A DNA stretch of 64,000 nt from Priestia taiwanensis (GTDB lineage: Bacteria; Bacillota; Bacilli; Bacillales; Bacillaceae_G): contig NZ_BMFK01000001.1 of NCBI RefSeq assembly GCF_014638355.1, forward strand, positions 449,160-513,159, written 5' to 3'. The notes beneath the pieces are model-generated. The model worked only from the letters and a program-made list of their open reading frames with translations, was not told the origin of the DNA and did no database searches. Positions 8,001 through 17,084 of this stretch are shown in pieces; positions within the stretch are counted from its first letter, which is position 1; every line of letters starts with the position of its first letter. The position numbers and the translations under genes are program-made.

Positions 8001-8702
8001 ATGATTGGAATTATCGGAGCGATGCAAATTGAAATAGAGAAAATTAAACAGCATATGACAATCACGTCTAAAGCTAGAATAGCAGGGTTTTCATTTTATC
8101 GTGGGTGTATTGGAGATACAGAAGTTGTTTTGACGAAATGTAGCGTTGGCAAGGTGAACGCTGCTGCGTGTACGCAACTATTAATCAACAAATATGATGT
8201 CACGTGCATTATCAATACAGGTATAGCTGGTGGGATGCATGAATCACTGAACCTCGGTGATGTTGTTATCTCGACGGATGTGACGTACCATGACGTGAGA
8301 CAAATTCAGATGAAGAATTTTTCGCCGTTTCAGGAGTCTTTCTTTGCAAATGAGCGATTGATAGAAGTTGCAGAGGCGAGTTGTAAACAAGTAGGTGTCA
8401 CGAGCCATACGGGTCGAATTGTAACTGGTGATAGCTTTGTTTCGGATGATGAGCAGAAGCGACAATTGGTGGAAACGTATGAGCCGTATGCGGTAGAGAT
8501 GGAAGGTGCGGCGATTGGGCATATTGCGTATATGAATAAGTGTCCGTTTGTTGTTATTCGAAGCATTTCGGATCTTGCGAATGGACAGGCAACAGTTGAC
8601 TACGAGCAATTTAAAGAAATAGCTGCGAATCATTCTGCGTCAATTGTCGTAAAGATGACGGAACAACTCATGATGACAAGAGAACTCAAATATGAATATT
8701 GA
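8001..8702 (+). CDS. mtnN: 5'-methylthioadenosine/S-adenosylhomocysteine nucleosidase
   Basis: A 233-residue PNP/UDP-phosphorylase family enzyme that hydrolyses methylthioadenosine and S-adenosylhomocysteine to adenine and the thioribose product. It shows the start MIGIIGAMQIEIE (catalytic Glu), NTGIAGGM, VEMEGAAIGH (ribose-binding Glu) and SISDLA (catalytic Asp). Length matches the family. AGGAGGG precedes the ATG. The stop overlaps the start codon of the following GNAT gene (ATGAATATTGA), indicating a coupled pair in the ancestral state. Bacillus often carries more than one member, so this may be a paralogue of the housekeeping copy. Confidence 0.9.
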   Translation: MIGIIGAMQIEIEKIKQHMTITSKARIAGFSFYRGCIGDTEVVLTKCSVGKVNAAACTQLLINKYDVTCIINTGIAGGMHESLNLGDVVISTDVTYHDVRQIQMKNFSPFQESFFANERLIEVAEASCKQVGVTSHTGRIVTGDSFVSDDEQKRQLVETYEPYAVEMEGAAIGHIAYMNKCPFVVIRSISDLANGQATVDYEQFKEIAANHSASIVVKMTEQLMMTRELKYEY

Positions 8703-9202
8703 ATTATTACCTATTACATACGAAGATAAGAGTGTTTTAAGTAACCTGCTACAAGTTATACCACTATGATAGTAGTGAATTTGATGGTCATGCGTTGAAT
8801 TATCATGGCCTCTATTCGTATAAATTGTTAGATCATCAATGGACAGAAGAGTATCGTCATCCTTTACTTGTGAAAGTGGACGGTGAGATTGCTGGCTTTG
8901 TGTTAGTAATCCTTGACGTGCCGAAAGAGTATACAAAGTTTAGTGCAGCCGAGAAAACGAATGTAATAAGTGATTTCTTTATTATGAGGAAATTTAGACG
9001 TAAAGGTGTCGGCAAGAAGGTTGCGCATCGTGTGTTTCAACAATTTCAAGGTGTATGGGAGATTAAACAAACAGATGCTAACATAGCCGCAACGGCATTT
9101 TGGAAGCATGTTATAACAGCTTATACGAGCGATTCAATCTATGAAGAAGGGCTCCTACGTAATGAACTGTGGAACGGACCTGTATTTGTGTTTCAATCGT
9201 AA
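8692..9202 (+). pseudogene. GNAT acetyltransferase gene with a +1 frameshift
   Basis: An ATG at 8692 opens a frame reading MNIELLPITYEDKSVLSNLLQ that hits TGA TAG at about 8764. Dropping one base near 8755 (within CAAGTTATA) continues it as LYHYDSSEFDGHALNYHG, which runs into the open frame to 9202. The rest is a typical GNAT domain with IMRKFRRKGVGKKVAHRVF as the acetyl-CoA loop. The intact protein would be about 169 residues. An extra base therefore splits the gene. The remaining downstream frame begins only with a TTG at 8795 without a ribosome site. A sequencing error would look the same. Confidence 0.8.
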
Positions 9203-9225
9203 TGTTGGCAAAAGGGGAGAAAATG

Positions 9226-10365
9226 ATGGTGAGATTGGCCTTTTTTGAAGAAAAGTACCGGGAAGAATTATGCCGTTTCGAGTTACCGGAAGAACAAGCG
9301 CAGTTTACAGGATTGCCATCTGATGTGTTAGATGAAGCAATTACGAGTGGACAACATCCAATTGTGATGGTACATGAAGATACACCAGTTGGATTTTTTG
9401 TCTTGAAGATGGGGGACAACCTTCAACAGCTCGTTAATAATGAGCGTGCCATGTTAATTCGAGCGTTATCGGTGAATACGGCACATCAAGGGAAAGGATA
9501 TGCGAAAGTAGGGATGCTTGCGTTACCAGCATTTGTTCGTGAACATTTTCCGGAAGTAGACGAGCTTGTGTTGGCAGTCAATATGCGTAATATTGCCGCA
9601 CAGAAGTTATACGAGCATGTGAATTTCGTTGATAAAGGTATTCGTCGTGAAGGACCAGTTGGGATGCAGAAGATCTTGCAGTATTCATTAAGAAAAGAGT
9701 ATAAACTCGTGTTATTTGACTTAGATGGAACGTTAACGGATCCGAAGGAAGGTATTATTAATTCGGTACAATATGCACTACGTCAATTTGGTGTAGAAGA
9801 GAAAGAAGAGAACTTGCTGTCATTCATTGGGCCACCGCTACAGGAATCATTTGCAGAGCATTTCGGTTGGGGTGAAGAACAAGTAACACAAGCAATTACG
9901 TATTACCGTGAGTACTTCAGCGAACGTGGTATGATTGAGAACGAAGTATACGAAGGAATCTCTCAATTATTAGAAATGTTACGTGAGGAAGAAAAAACAC
10001 TTGTTGTTGCGACGTCAAAACCAACTGTATTTGCTGAAAAGATTGCGGAGCATTTTCAGTTATCTCCGTATTTTTCAAGCATTGTTGGTAGTAACTTAGA
10101 CGGAACACGTCGTGATAAAGCAGAAATTATTGCGTACATATTGGAACAATATCCAACGTTCAAGAAAGATGAAATTGTGATGATTGGTGATAGAAAGCAT
10201 GATTTAATTGGTGCGATGAAAAATGGAGTAGATTCAGTTGGCGTAGAGTGGGGATATGGTGATCGTGCGGAATTAGAAAGTGCCAAGGCGACGCATGTTG
10301 TGGCGTCAGTAGAGGAATTACAATTACTATTGAAGAAAACTTTACAATTGGAACAGCAGAAATAG
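9226..10365 (+). CDS. Fusion protein: GNAT acetyltransferase plus HAD phosphatase
   Basis: A 379-residue two-domain protein. Residues 1-155 are a GNAT domain (acetyl-CoA loop QGKGYA at 88-93, then NMRNIAAQKLYE). Residues 160-375 are a haloacid dehalogenase phosphatase of the phosphoglycolate phosphatase type: DLDGT at 165-169, ATSKPT, and GDRKHD for motif IV. The join (SLRKEYKLVLFDLDG, about base 9700) has almost no linker. It reads as a former GNAT stop and HAD start joined in frame. GGGGAG favours the ATG at 9226 over the one at 9223. Domain activities are family knowledge; substrates and the value of the fusion are unknown. Confidence 0.85.
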   Translation: MVRLAFFEEKYREELCRFELPEEQAQFTGLPSDVLDEAITSGQHPIVMVHEDTPVGFFVLKMGDNLQQLVNNERAMLIRALSVNTAHQGKGYAKVGMLALPAFVREHFPEVDELVLAVNMRNIAAQKLYEHVNFVDKGIRREGPVGMQKILQYSLRKEYKLVLFDLDGTLTDPKEGIINSVQYALRQFGVEEKEENLLSFIGPPLQESFAEHFGWGEEQVTQAITYYREYFSERGMIENEVYEGISQLLEMLREEEKTLVVATSKPTVFAEKIAEHFQLSPYFSSIVGSNLDGTRRDKAEIIAYILEQYPTFKKDEIVMIGDRKHDLIGAMKNGVDSVGVEWGYGDRAELESAKATHVVASVEELQLLLKKTLQLEQQK

Positions 10366-10404
10366 TTTATAATAAAAGCAAAGATTGTAAAGGAGTATGA
10401 GCTA

Positions 10405-11025
10405 ATGACGAAATGTATTATCTTTGATTTCGACGGGACGATTGTCGATTCGATGGATATGGCGATAAGTGTATATAATGAATTAGCTGATAAGCATGAA
10501 TATAAGAAAATTCGTGCGGAGGATAAGGAATATTTACGCACGTTAACAGTAAAAGAAAAGTGTAATTACCTTGAGTTTCCGATGTACAAAATTCCGTTTT
10601 TAGCCCCTTCTTTTTATCGTGCATACAAAGAATCGATGAAAGATTTAAAAATGTTCGGTGGTATTAAAGAAGTGTTTGAGCAGTTGCTACATAAAGGGTA
10701 CCAACTAGCGATTATTTCGTCGAACTCAGAAGACGTGATTCGTGACTTCTTACATGAACAAGGAGTCGACTACATTGATAATATCGTCTGTTCAAGTAAC
10801 TTGTTAGGAAAAGACAAGGTGATGAAGAAGTTCTTGAAAAAGCATAAGTTACAAAGTTCTGAGGCTCTGTATATAGGGGATGAAGTGCGTGACATTGTTG
10901 CAGCAAAAAAATGTGGTATTCCAGTTGTCTGGGTAGAGTGGGGTTTCGATATTCGTGAGAAAGTGGAGAAAGAAGAGCCGACTCATATTGTAGCGACACC
11001 AGAGGAGATTTTAAGTCTTGTATAG
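10405..11025 (+). CDS. HAD family hydrolase
   Basis: A 206-residue HAD-type phosphatase with motif I DFDGTIVDS at residues 8-16, motif II IISSNSE, motif III lysine in GKDK and motif IV YIGDEVRDI. The C-terminal THIVATPEEIL resembles phosphoglycolate phosphatase-like proteins of Bacillus. The upstream fusion gene carries a second, only distantly similar HAD domain, so the neighbours may be an old duplication. AAAGGAG precedes the ATG. The 39-base gap suggests co-transcription. Substrate not determinable. Confidence 0.85.
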   Translation: MTKCIIFDFDGTIVDSMDMAISVYNELADKHEYKKIRAEDKEYLRTLTVKEKCNYLEFPMYKIPFLAPSFYRAYKESMKDLKMFGGIKEVFEQLLHKGYQLAIISSNSEDVIRDFLHEQGVDYIDNIVCSSNLLGKDKVMKKFLKKHKLQSSEALYIGDEVRDIVAAKKCGIPVVWVEWGFDIREKVEKEEPTHIVATPEEILSLV

Positions 11026-11057
11026 AAAAAAGGCATTGCGATAGCGATGCCTTTTTT
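11025..11057. terminator. Bidirectional terminator between HAD and ECF operon
   Basis: AAAAAAGGCATTGC and GCGATGCCTTTTTT form a stem with A and T tracts on either side, between convergent genes. Confidence 0.85.
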
Positions 11058-11061
11058 CACG

Positions 11062-12051
11062 TTATTTCGAAACAGATATCGTTCCATGTTGTACTTCGAA
11101 GCGGACGTTGTGTTCACCGCTTCCGATAGTTGTTGTTCCTTTTGTATGTGAGTCTGCTCTGCCGTCTTTTGTTGTTTGCCAGTTTACATTTCCTGCTAAT
11201 TCACCGTCGGATTGTATAGACGCGTCTATCTTTCCGTTTTGTTTGTCATTGAAGATGGCAGTGATATTCGTTGCGCTCACGTAAGAATCGCCAGTTAAGG
11301 ATACATTTGTTAAGATGGCATTGCCATGTGAATTCTGGGATAGAAGTGTACCGTTGATATTTTCGGCTTGGAATGTACCCATGTGTGTATTCACTTTGAT
11401 GGTTCCATCGTGGTTCTTTACGGATACATCACTATGAGATGTATCGATGTGCATCGCAATATTCTTCGGTACAAATACTGTAATAAGTTGTTTCGTGTCA
11501 CGGTCGAAGTCGAAGTTATCTAATTGTTTCTTTAACGAAAGATAGAATTTATTTCCGATTTGTTTGAATGTATAGTTTTCAGCAAAGTTTTCTGCTGATT
11601 CTTCTTTCGTGTTTCCGTTGATATATGCCATACCTTGTACGGTTACTTTATTTGTATCTGTTCCTTCAATTTGAATAGAAGCGCTCGGAATATTAATAAA
11701 TATTTCATCTACTTTTTCTGCTAATGTAATCGAATCATTTATTTCTTGTTTATGTGTTTTGAAACTTATGCCGAATTCATTCATGACACTTGAAGCGAAG
11801 AAATACCCTAGTGATGTGAACGTAACGATAATAAGTAAGAAAATACTCACGAAGCTAAAACGAAGGTTCGCTTCTTTTTTCATAAAATGCAAGAGTAGTA
11901 TTTCTGCACCGAGTGCGATACAGATGACGGGCCAAATGTAGGTAAAGACTTTGTAAATTGGGAGCGGGATGAACAAATGTATAAGTAATAGTATCCCAGT
12001 TAAAATTAATAAACATCCAGCAGTTAATGTACCTATTTTCCAGTTTTTCAT
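11062..12051 (-). CDS. Membrane protein with DUF4097-like adhesin/beta-helix domain, last gene of ECF operon
   Basis: A 329-residue protein. Three hydrophobic segments lie in the first 95 residues (about 8-30, 36-55 and 65-88), then an extracytoplasmic region rich in short beta-repeats (SDVSVKNHDGTIKVNTHMGTF...) of the DUF4097 kind. The layout recalls LiaF-like envelope-stress sensors with a toast-rack fold. It starts inside the end of the preceding gene (4-base overlap) and belongs to the sigma/anti-sigma operon, so a role in envelope sensing or as an ECF target is likely. No enzymatic motif is visible. Confidence 0.75.
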   Translation of the reverse strand: MKNWKIGTLTAGCLLILTGILLLIHLFIPLPIYKVFTYIWPVICIALGAEILLLHFMKKEANLRFSFVSIFLLIIVTFTSLGYFFASSVMNEFGISFKTHKQEINDSITLAEKVDEIFINIPSASIQIEGTDTNKVTVQGMAYINGNTKEESAENFAENYTFKQIGNKFYLSLKKQLDNFDFDRDTKQLITVFVPKNIAMHIDTSHSDVSVKNHDGTIKVNTHMGTFQAENINGTLLSQNSHGNAILTNVSLTGDSYVSATNITAIFNDKQNGKIDASIQSDGELAGNVNWQTTKDGRADSHTKGTTTIGSGEHNVRFEVQHGTISVSK

Positions 12052-12512
12052 TCGTTCGTCACCTCTTCTTTCTTGCTACGTAATAGACGATAACCAATGA
12101 AAATAAATAAGAAGCTCATTAATAGTTTCTCTAAGAAGTTATGTGGTAAGTAAAAGTACTGTGCAAGTGCTCGCATGACAAAGTTATCTAGGAAAAAGTA
12201 TCCACCTAATATAATAAGGCCCCAGCCAATGAAGACTTTTTTCTCTTTGAAAAGTGCTGTCTCAAATACGTCATGATCTTTCAATTCATCGTATTGTAAC
12301 CAGTAACGATAGTTTTCTAGTGCGTCGAAATACGCATAAAAGACGATGATTGGCATGAATACGAATAGATTATTAAATCCAATTGTTGTGAAGTAGAAGA
12401 GGGCGAAGAAAATCCCCATTAGTTGTAATCCTCGGTTCATTAGCCCTAAATAAAAGTGCCCTAGTCCTGGGAAGAACGACAGTAAGTAGATTAGTCGTTT
12501 TGGTTTTTGCAT
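12048..12512 (-). CDS. Multi-TM membrane protein of the ECF operon
   Basis: A 154-residue protein with four or five membrane helices. The N-terminus (LSFFPGLGHFYLGLMNRGLQLM) is a TM2-domain-like Gly/Pro hairpin, and the C-terminal half (GWGLIILGGYFFLDNF) resembles LiaF-type membrane segments. It overlaps the next gene by four bases and follows the anti-sigma gene by three, so it is embedded in the operon. Function unknown; envelope-linked by context. Confidence 0.72.
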   Translation of the reverse strand: MQKPKRLIYLLSFFPGLGHFYLGLMNRGLQLMGIFFALFYFTTIGFNNLFVFMPIIVFYAYFDALENYRYWLQYDELKDHDVFETALFKEKKVFIGWGLIILGGYFFLDNFVMRALAQYFYLPHNFLEKLLMSFLFIFIGYRLLRSKKEEVTNE

Positions 12513-12515
12513 GTT

Positions 12516-12959
12516 TTATTCCTCCTTATGTGTAAAAGGTGTCATCCATTTTGGTAGTTCAATGGAAAACTTATTTGTCTGTTCTACTGTATAACCATAT
12601 GTGTCGGTCATTTGTTTCGATGTATTTAATAGTCTGCCAGTAACGTCAGCTTTGAAAAATAGCAGTGTGACGGCAGCAGCTAGTCCGAAATGAATATATT
12701 TCATATAGGCGTTAGGCTTATACGTTGGTTTCTTCACTTGTTTCGATGTTTCAATCATGCTCATAATAGAGTCTTCTAAGGACGTAGAAATATGTGTGAT
12801 AGACGGTTCATCCCATTCATCCGTTAACATATTTAGTAGTTCAAATTTCTCTTGGCACTTCATACATGTACTTATATGCTTCATCACGAACGTTGTATCT
12901 TCTAAAGAGAGTTCATTGAGTTGATATGAGATTAGTTGTTCATCCGTAACATGCTTCAT
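12516..12959 (-). CDS. Anti-sigma factor with zinc-finger-like N-terminus
   Basis: A 147-residue single-pass protein. The N-terminal ZAS-like motif HISTCMKCQEKF (H-x3-C-x2-C near residues 28-36) is the sigma-binding part. One membrane helix (about 88-104, HFGLAAAVTLLFF) anchors an external tail of 40 residues. Its start overlaps the stop of the sigma gene by four bases (ATGA), the usual coupling of ECF sigma with its antagonist. It should hold the sigma factor inactive until an envelope signal triggers release. Confidence 0.85.
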   Translation of the reverse strand: MKHVTDEQLISYQLNELSLEDTTFVMKHISTCMKCQEKFELLNMLTDEWDEPSITHISTSLEDSIMSMIETSKQVKKPTYKPNAYMKYIHFGLAAAVTLLFFKADVTGRLLNTSKQMTDTYGYTVEQTNKFSIELPKWMTPFTHKEE

Positions 12960-13504
12960 TTTCTCCCTCCTAGTTCGTTTGCTTTTAGTATGTTTTTCGC
13001 TCGGTATAAGCGAGATTCTACTGTTTTCACTGCGATGTTGAGTGTAGTAGCAATTTCTTGATATGACTTATTCTCAAAATAATATAAGTTCAATACTTCT
13101 TGATACGGCGGTGGTAACTTATTGAGTGCCTCATACAACAATTCTTGTTCGGTCTTCTTCACGAGTTCTTGTTCAGGGGTTAAGACAGGAGAGATAGGCT
13201 TTATATCGTGTAGTGTGTTTGTTTCGTTGATTGTTTGCCTATCTTTCTTTCGCTTGAAATCGAGTGCCTTGTTCATCGTGATACGATAGATCCACGTTGA
13301 GAGGTTAGCATCTTGGCGAAAACTATGTAACGAGCGATATAATTGTAGGAACACTTCTTGTGTCACATCTTCAGCGTCTTTTTGGTTATTTGTTACTTTG
13401 AACGCGACGCTGTACACACGTGTTTCGTACTTTTTAATAAGTTGCCGAAACACAGATGTATCGCCACCGATGATTTGCTGGATGAGTTGAACATCGGAAT
13501 CCAT
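12956..13504 (-). CDS. ECF-type RNA polymerase sigma factor
   Basis: A 182-residue sigma-70 family protein with region 2 (AEDVTQEVFLQLYRSLHSFRQ...STWIYRITMNKALD, about residues 44-80) and region 4 (LPPPYQEVLNLYYFENKSYQEIATTLNIAVKTVESRLYRAK, about 127-170). Regions 1.1 and 3 are absent, which defines the ECF class. AGAAAGGAGAAG precedes the ATG. The three following genes are overlapping or nearly so, forming one operon that the sigma factor probably autoregulates. The signal is unknown. Confidence 0.92.
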   Translation of the reverse strand: MDSDVQLIQQIIGGDTSVFRQLIKKYETRVYSVAFKVTNNQKDAEDVTQEVFLQLYRSLHSFRQDANLSTWIYRITMNKALDFKRKKDRQTINETNTLHDIKPISPVLTPEQELVKKTEQELLYEALNKLPPPYQEVLNLYYFENKSYQEIATTLNIAVKTVESRLYRAKNILKANELGGRK

Positions 13505-13530
13505 TGCATCACTTCTCCTTTCTACACTAT

Positions 13531-13558
13531 TAGACGAACTGTTTTTGAGAAACCCTGC
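13531..13558 (-). promoter_or_regulatory. Possible autoregulated ECF promoter
   Basis: On the minus strand CGTCTA (13536-13531) matches the -10 element of many ECF promoters and lies 27 bases before the sigma start codon. GCAGGGTTT (13558-13550) is a possible but unusual -35. Low confidence because the -35 does not match the common AAC motif. Confidence 0.3.
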
Positions 13559-13617
13559 AAAAAAATAAAACTTTTTTAGAAAAATATAAGGAGAACGGTA
13601 CTATGTGTGCACTGAAC

Positions 13618-13690
13618 TACAAGTGGACGCTTTCCTTGGGCGAAAGTGAAAGTATGTGGGGTCTCGCTTTTCCCGCAGGAGTCACCATTT
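13618..13690 (+). repeat. Degenerate extragenic repeat, copy B
   Basis: GTGGACGCTTTCCTTGGGCG (13624-13643) and, after a diverged middle, TCTCGCTTTTCCCGCAGGAG (about 13662-13681) match copies A and C. It lies in the 477-base gap between the sigma gene and thiM, upstream of the thiamine riboswitch. Confidence 0.6.
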
Positions 13691-13760
13691 TCTGTTCCAT
13701 ATATGAGAAGTACTTTATTTTCCGAAGAATAAATACTATCTTTCTGTGAAGAAACTTTTA

Positions 13761-13789
13761 TTGTTATTTTATCCTAAAAAGAGTAGACT
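13761..13789 (+). promoter_or_regulatory. Promoter of the thiM-thiE transcript
   Basis: TTGTTA (13761-13766) and TAGACT (13784-13789) are spaced by 17 bases and lie about 25 bases before the first riboswitch stem. Confidence 0.5.
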
Positions 13790-13812
13790 GATAGTAGAAT
13801 CATATATCATTT

Positions 13813-13900
13813 TGGGAGCTTGCGGAAGCGGGCTGAGAGGGTGGCTATTCCGTCATCGACCGTTGGAACCTGTTGGATAATGCCAGCGTAGGGAAAGTGC
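13813..13900 (+). ncRNA. TPP riboswitch (THI element)
   Basis: The conserved pieces are all present: GGCTGAGAGGGTGGC (13830-13844), ACCTGTTGGATAATGCCAGC (13869-13888) and GTAGGGAA just after. It lies upstream of thiM and binds thiamine pyrophosphate, switching off the kinase and synthase genes when TPP is plentiful. Confidence 0.96.
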
Positions 13901-13911
13901 GAATGCAATGA

Positions 13912-13946
13912 TAAGGACACTTTACGTACGCGTATTGTGTCCTTTT
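13912..13946 (+). terminator. Riboswitch-controlled terminator
   Basis: AAGGACAC and GTGTCCTTTTTT form the stem downstream of the TPP aptamer. The following CTTTCCCTAC (13947-13957) can pair with GTAGGGAAAG at the aptamer's 3' edge, giving the alternative fold. The design is transcription attenuation. Confidence 0.85.
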
Positions 13947-13981
13947 TTCTTTCCCTACTTCAAAAAGAGGAGGAATAAGAG

Positions 13982-14779
13982 ATGGTTGGATATGCAGTAG
14001 AAAAAGTAAGAGAGCAAAATCCGCTCGTACATAATATAACGAATGTTGTTGTGACGAATTTCACAGCGAATGGGCTGTTAGCACTAGGAGCGTCGCCTGT
14101 GATGGCGTATGCGAAAGAAGAAGTAGCTGATATGGCGAAAATTGCGTCAGCCCTTGTTTTAAATATCGGAACGCTAACAGAAGAAGTAGTCGAAGCAATG
14201 ATGATTGCGGGGAAATCGGCGAATGAGAATGGTGTTCCGGTTATTTTTGATCCAGTTGGTGTCGGTGCAACGGCGTATCGTACAGAAACAGCAAAACAAA
14301 TTGTGCGTGAAGTAAAGATATCGGTCATTCGTGGGAATGTCGCAGAAATTGCGAATACAATTGGTGAAGCGTGGACAATTAAAGGGGTAGATGCTGGTAG
14401 TGGTACTGGAGATGTTGTGGCACTTGCGAAAAAGGCGGCAAATCTTTTACAAACAGTAGTTGTTATTACGGGAAAAGAAGACGTTATTACAGACGGAAAA
14501 CGTGTTCATATTGTGAAGAACGGTCATCCGATGTTAACAAACGTGACAGGGACAGGTTGCTTGTTAACGTCTGTAGTTGGTGCGTTTGTCGCGGTAGAGG
14601 AAGATACAGTTGTTGGCGCGACAGAAGCGTTAGCATATTACGGCGTGGCAGCAGAACGTGCGGTGGCGCGTACGGATAATCGAGGGGTAGGAACATTCCA
14701 AATCGAGTTCTTGAATCAGTTGCATCATGTAACGAGTGAAATTGTACGTGAACATGCGATTGTTGAGAAGGGGGAGTAA
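13982..14779 (+). CDS. thiM: Hydroxyethylthiazole kinase
   Basis: A 265-residue ribokinase-like enzyme that phosphorylates 4-methyl-5-(2-hydroxyethyl)thiazole, a thiamine salvage step. Visible marks are [25 protein letters not shown] at the N-terminus (thiazole site), [12 protein letters not shown], and VTGTGCLL with the catalytic Cys near residue 190. GAGGAGG lies nine bases before the ATG. thiE follows after three bases. Expression is set by the TPP riboswitch upstream. Confidence 0.96.
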   Translation: MVGYAVEKVREQNPLVHNITNVVVTNFTANGLLALGASPVMAYAKEEVADMAKIASALVLNIGTLTEEVVEAMMIAGKSANENGVPVIFDPVGVGATAYRTETAKQIVREVKISVIRGNVAEIANTIGEAWTIKGVDAGSGTGDVVALAKKAANLLQTVVVITGKEDVITDGKRVHIVKNGHPMLTNVTGTGCLLTSVVGAFVAVEEDTVVGATEALAYYGVAAERAVARTDNRGVGTFQIEFLNQLHHVTSEIVREHAIVEKGE

Positions 14780-15433
<654 letters not shown>

Positions 15434-15531
15434 AAAAGGTTGCATCAAGACATGGAAAATGTTATATTTTGTGTCAAAGTTCCGTGTCTGGGCACATACA
15501 TAAAATTAGGCGGAACTAGGGCAAAAAAGCA

Positions 15532-15561
15532 TTGACTTTTCTATTTTTTAGTAATTATAAT
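15532..15561 (+). promoter_or_regulatory. Promoter of the aroA-tyrA transcript
   Basis: TTGACT (15532-15537) and TATAAT (15556-15561) are spaced by 18 bases just before the T-box leader. A strong sigma-A match. Confidence 0.75.
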
Positions 15562-15574
15562 ACAGTAAATATAT

Positions 15575-15826
15575 AATGAGCGAAGAAAGAATCAAAGTAG
15601 CGCTTGCATTCCTGTCTCAGAGAGCTGATGGTTGGTGTGAATCAGTACAGTGGCATGTGTGAATTACAATTCTGGAGCATCTTTCTCGTAGTGAAGGTTT
15701 ACTTCATGAAGGGGAAGACGGGTAATCCGTTATCTGATGAAAGAGGCAAACGATGTTGTTTGCAACTAGGGTGGTACCGCGATGTGAAATCGTCCCTACT
15801 AGAGAATCTAGTAGGGACTTTTTTGT
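15575..15826 (+). ncRNA. T-box leader, predicted tyrosine specificity
   Basis: The T-box sequence AGGGTGGTACCGCG (15768-15781) is unmistakable. The stem I pieces are also present: AGTA at 15596-15599 on the 5' side, the apical segment GCTGATGGTTGGTG, and the 3' side GAATTACAATTC. The last gives a UAC tyrosine specifier at 15665-15667, followed by A. Uncharged tRNA-Tyr should stabilise the antiterminator. The specifier call fits the downstream genes of tyrosine synthesis but is read by eye. Confidence 0.92.
15792..15825 (+). terminator. T-box-controlled terminator
   Basis: GTCCCTACTAGA and TCTAGTAGGGAC pair perfectly and are followed by TTTTTTG. The left arm can instead pair with the T-box bulge region. 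Confidence 0.9.
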
Positions 15827-15889
15827 TTATCGAAGAAGTAATGCATCACCAAATAGAAAAGAGTACATAAAAACAAGGAGGAAGAAAAA

Positions 15890-16966
15890 ATGTCAAATAA
15901 AGACTTACAAGTGTTAAGGAATGAGATTGATGCAATTGATGTGAAGCTGTTGGAACTTTTAAGTGAGCGTGGCAAGCTTGCTCAAGAAATTGGAAAGGTG
16001 AAGCAAGTATCAGGTGTGAAGCGTTTCGATCCTGTTCGTGAGCGCGAAGTGTTAGACAAAATCGCAGAAAATAACGAAGGTCCATTTGATACACCGACGA
16101 TGAAGCATGTATTCAAAACAATCTTCAAAGCATGTCTAGATTTACAAGAAGCAGATGAGCGTAAGACGTTACTTGTATCACGTAAAGCGAAATCACAAAA
16201 TACAGTAGTTGATGTAAAAGGTGTGAAATTCGGTAACGGTGAGCAAAACTTCATCATGGGACCATGTGCAGTTGAAAGCATTGAGCAAGTACGCGCAGTT
16301 GCTTCAGCGATGAAAGAACAAGGCATTAAATTGATGCGTGGTGGTGCGTTCAAACCTCGTACATCGCCTTATGATTTCCAAGGTCTTGGTGTAGAAGGTT
16401 TAGAAATTTTACGAACAGTAGCGGATGAGTATGACTTAGCTGTTATTAGTGAAATTGTAAATCCAGCGGACGTAGAAGTAGCACTTGAGTATGTAGATGT
16501 CATCCAAGTTGGTGCACGTAATATGCAAAACTTCGAACTATTAAAAGCGGTTGGAAAAGTAAACAAACCAGTACTATTAAAGCGTGGTTTATCTGCGACA
16601 ATCGATGAGTTCGTTCACGCAGCAGAGTACATCATCGCACAAGGTAACGACCAAATTATCTTATGTGAACGCGGAATTCGTACGTATGAGAAAGCAACAC
16701 GTAATACGTTAGACATTTCAGCAGTACCGATTTTAAAGAAAGAAACACATTTACCAGTTGTTGTAGACGTAACGCACTCAACAGGACGTAAAGACTTATT
16801 ATTACCAACTGCAAAAGCAGCATTAGCAATTGGTGCAGATGCGGTAATGGCAGAAGTGCATCCAGATCCAGCTGTGGCGTTATCTGATTCAGCACAACAA
16901 ATGGATATCCCGCAATTCAATGAATTCATCAATGAATTAAAGGAATTCAAAAATAAACTAGCATAA
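15890..16966 (+). CDS. aroA: Bifunctional chorismate mutase / DAHP synthase (type I-beta)
   Basis: A 358-residue two-domain enzyme. Residues 1-88 are an AroQ-type chorismate mutase ([26 protein letters not shown]). Residues about 108-355 are the DAHP synthase barrel ([57 protein letters not shown]). DAHP synthase condenses PEP with erythrose-4-phosphate, and the fused mutase domain is known in Bacillus to give feedback control by prephenate/chorismate. AAGGAGG precedes the ATG. The T-box upstream ties it to tyrosine supply. The Bacillus symbol aroA is used; aroF and aroG are other names. Confidence 0.95.
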   Translation: MSNKDLQVLRNEIDAIDVKLLELLSERGKLAQEIGKVKQVSGVKRFDPVREREVLDKIAENNEGPFDTPTMKHVFKTIFKACLDLQEADERKTLLVSRKAKSQNTVVDVKGVKFGNGEQNFIMGPCAVESIEQVRAVASAMKEQGIKLMRGGAFKPRTSPYDFQGLGVEGLEILRTVADEYDLAVISEIVNPADVEVALEYVDVIQVGARNMQNFELLKAVGKVNKPVLLKRGLSATIDEFVHAAEYIIAQGNDQIILCERGIRTYEKATRNTLDISAVPILKKETHLPVVVDVTHSTGRKDLLLPTAKAALAIGADAVMAEVHPDPAVALSDSAQQMDIPQFNEFINELKEFKNKLA

Positions 16967-17013
16967 ATATATATGACTATACACCTATAAGGGGTAGTTA
17001 TCTAGAATTGTAT

Positions 17014-17054
17014 AAAAGTGGGATTCTTTTAACAGGGAGAATTCCACTTTCTTT
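17014..17054 (+). terminator. Hairpin between aroA and tyrA
   Basis: AAAGTGGGATTCT and AGAATTCCACTTT form a 13-base stem with one mismatch, followed by a T-poor tail. It may be a weak terminator or a processing site, since tyrA probably shares the transcript. Confidence 0.5.
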
Positions 17055-17084
17055 ACATAATTTCACGTCTGAATATTCGAAAAG

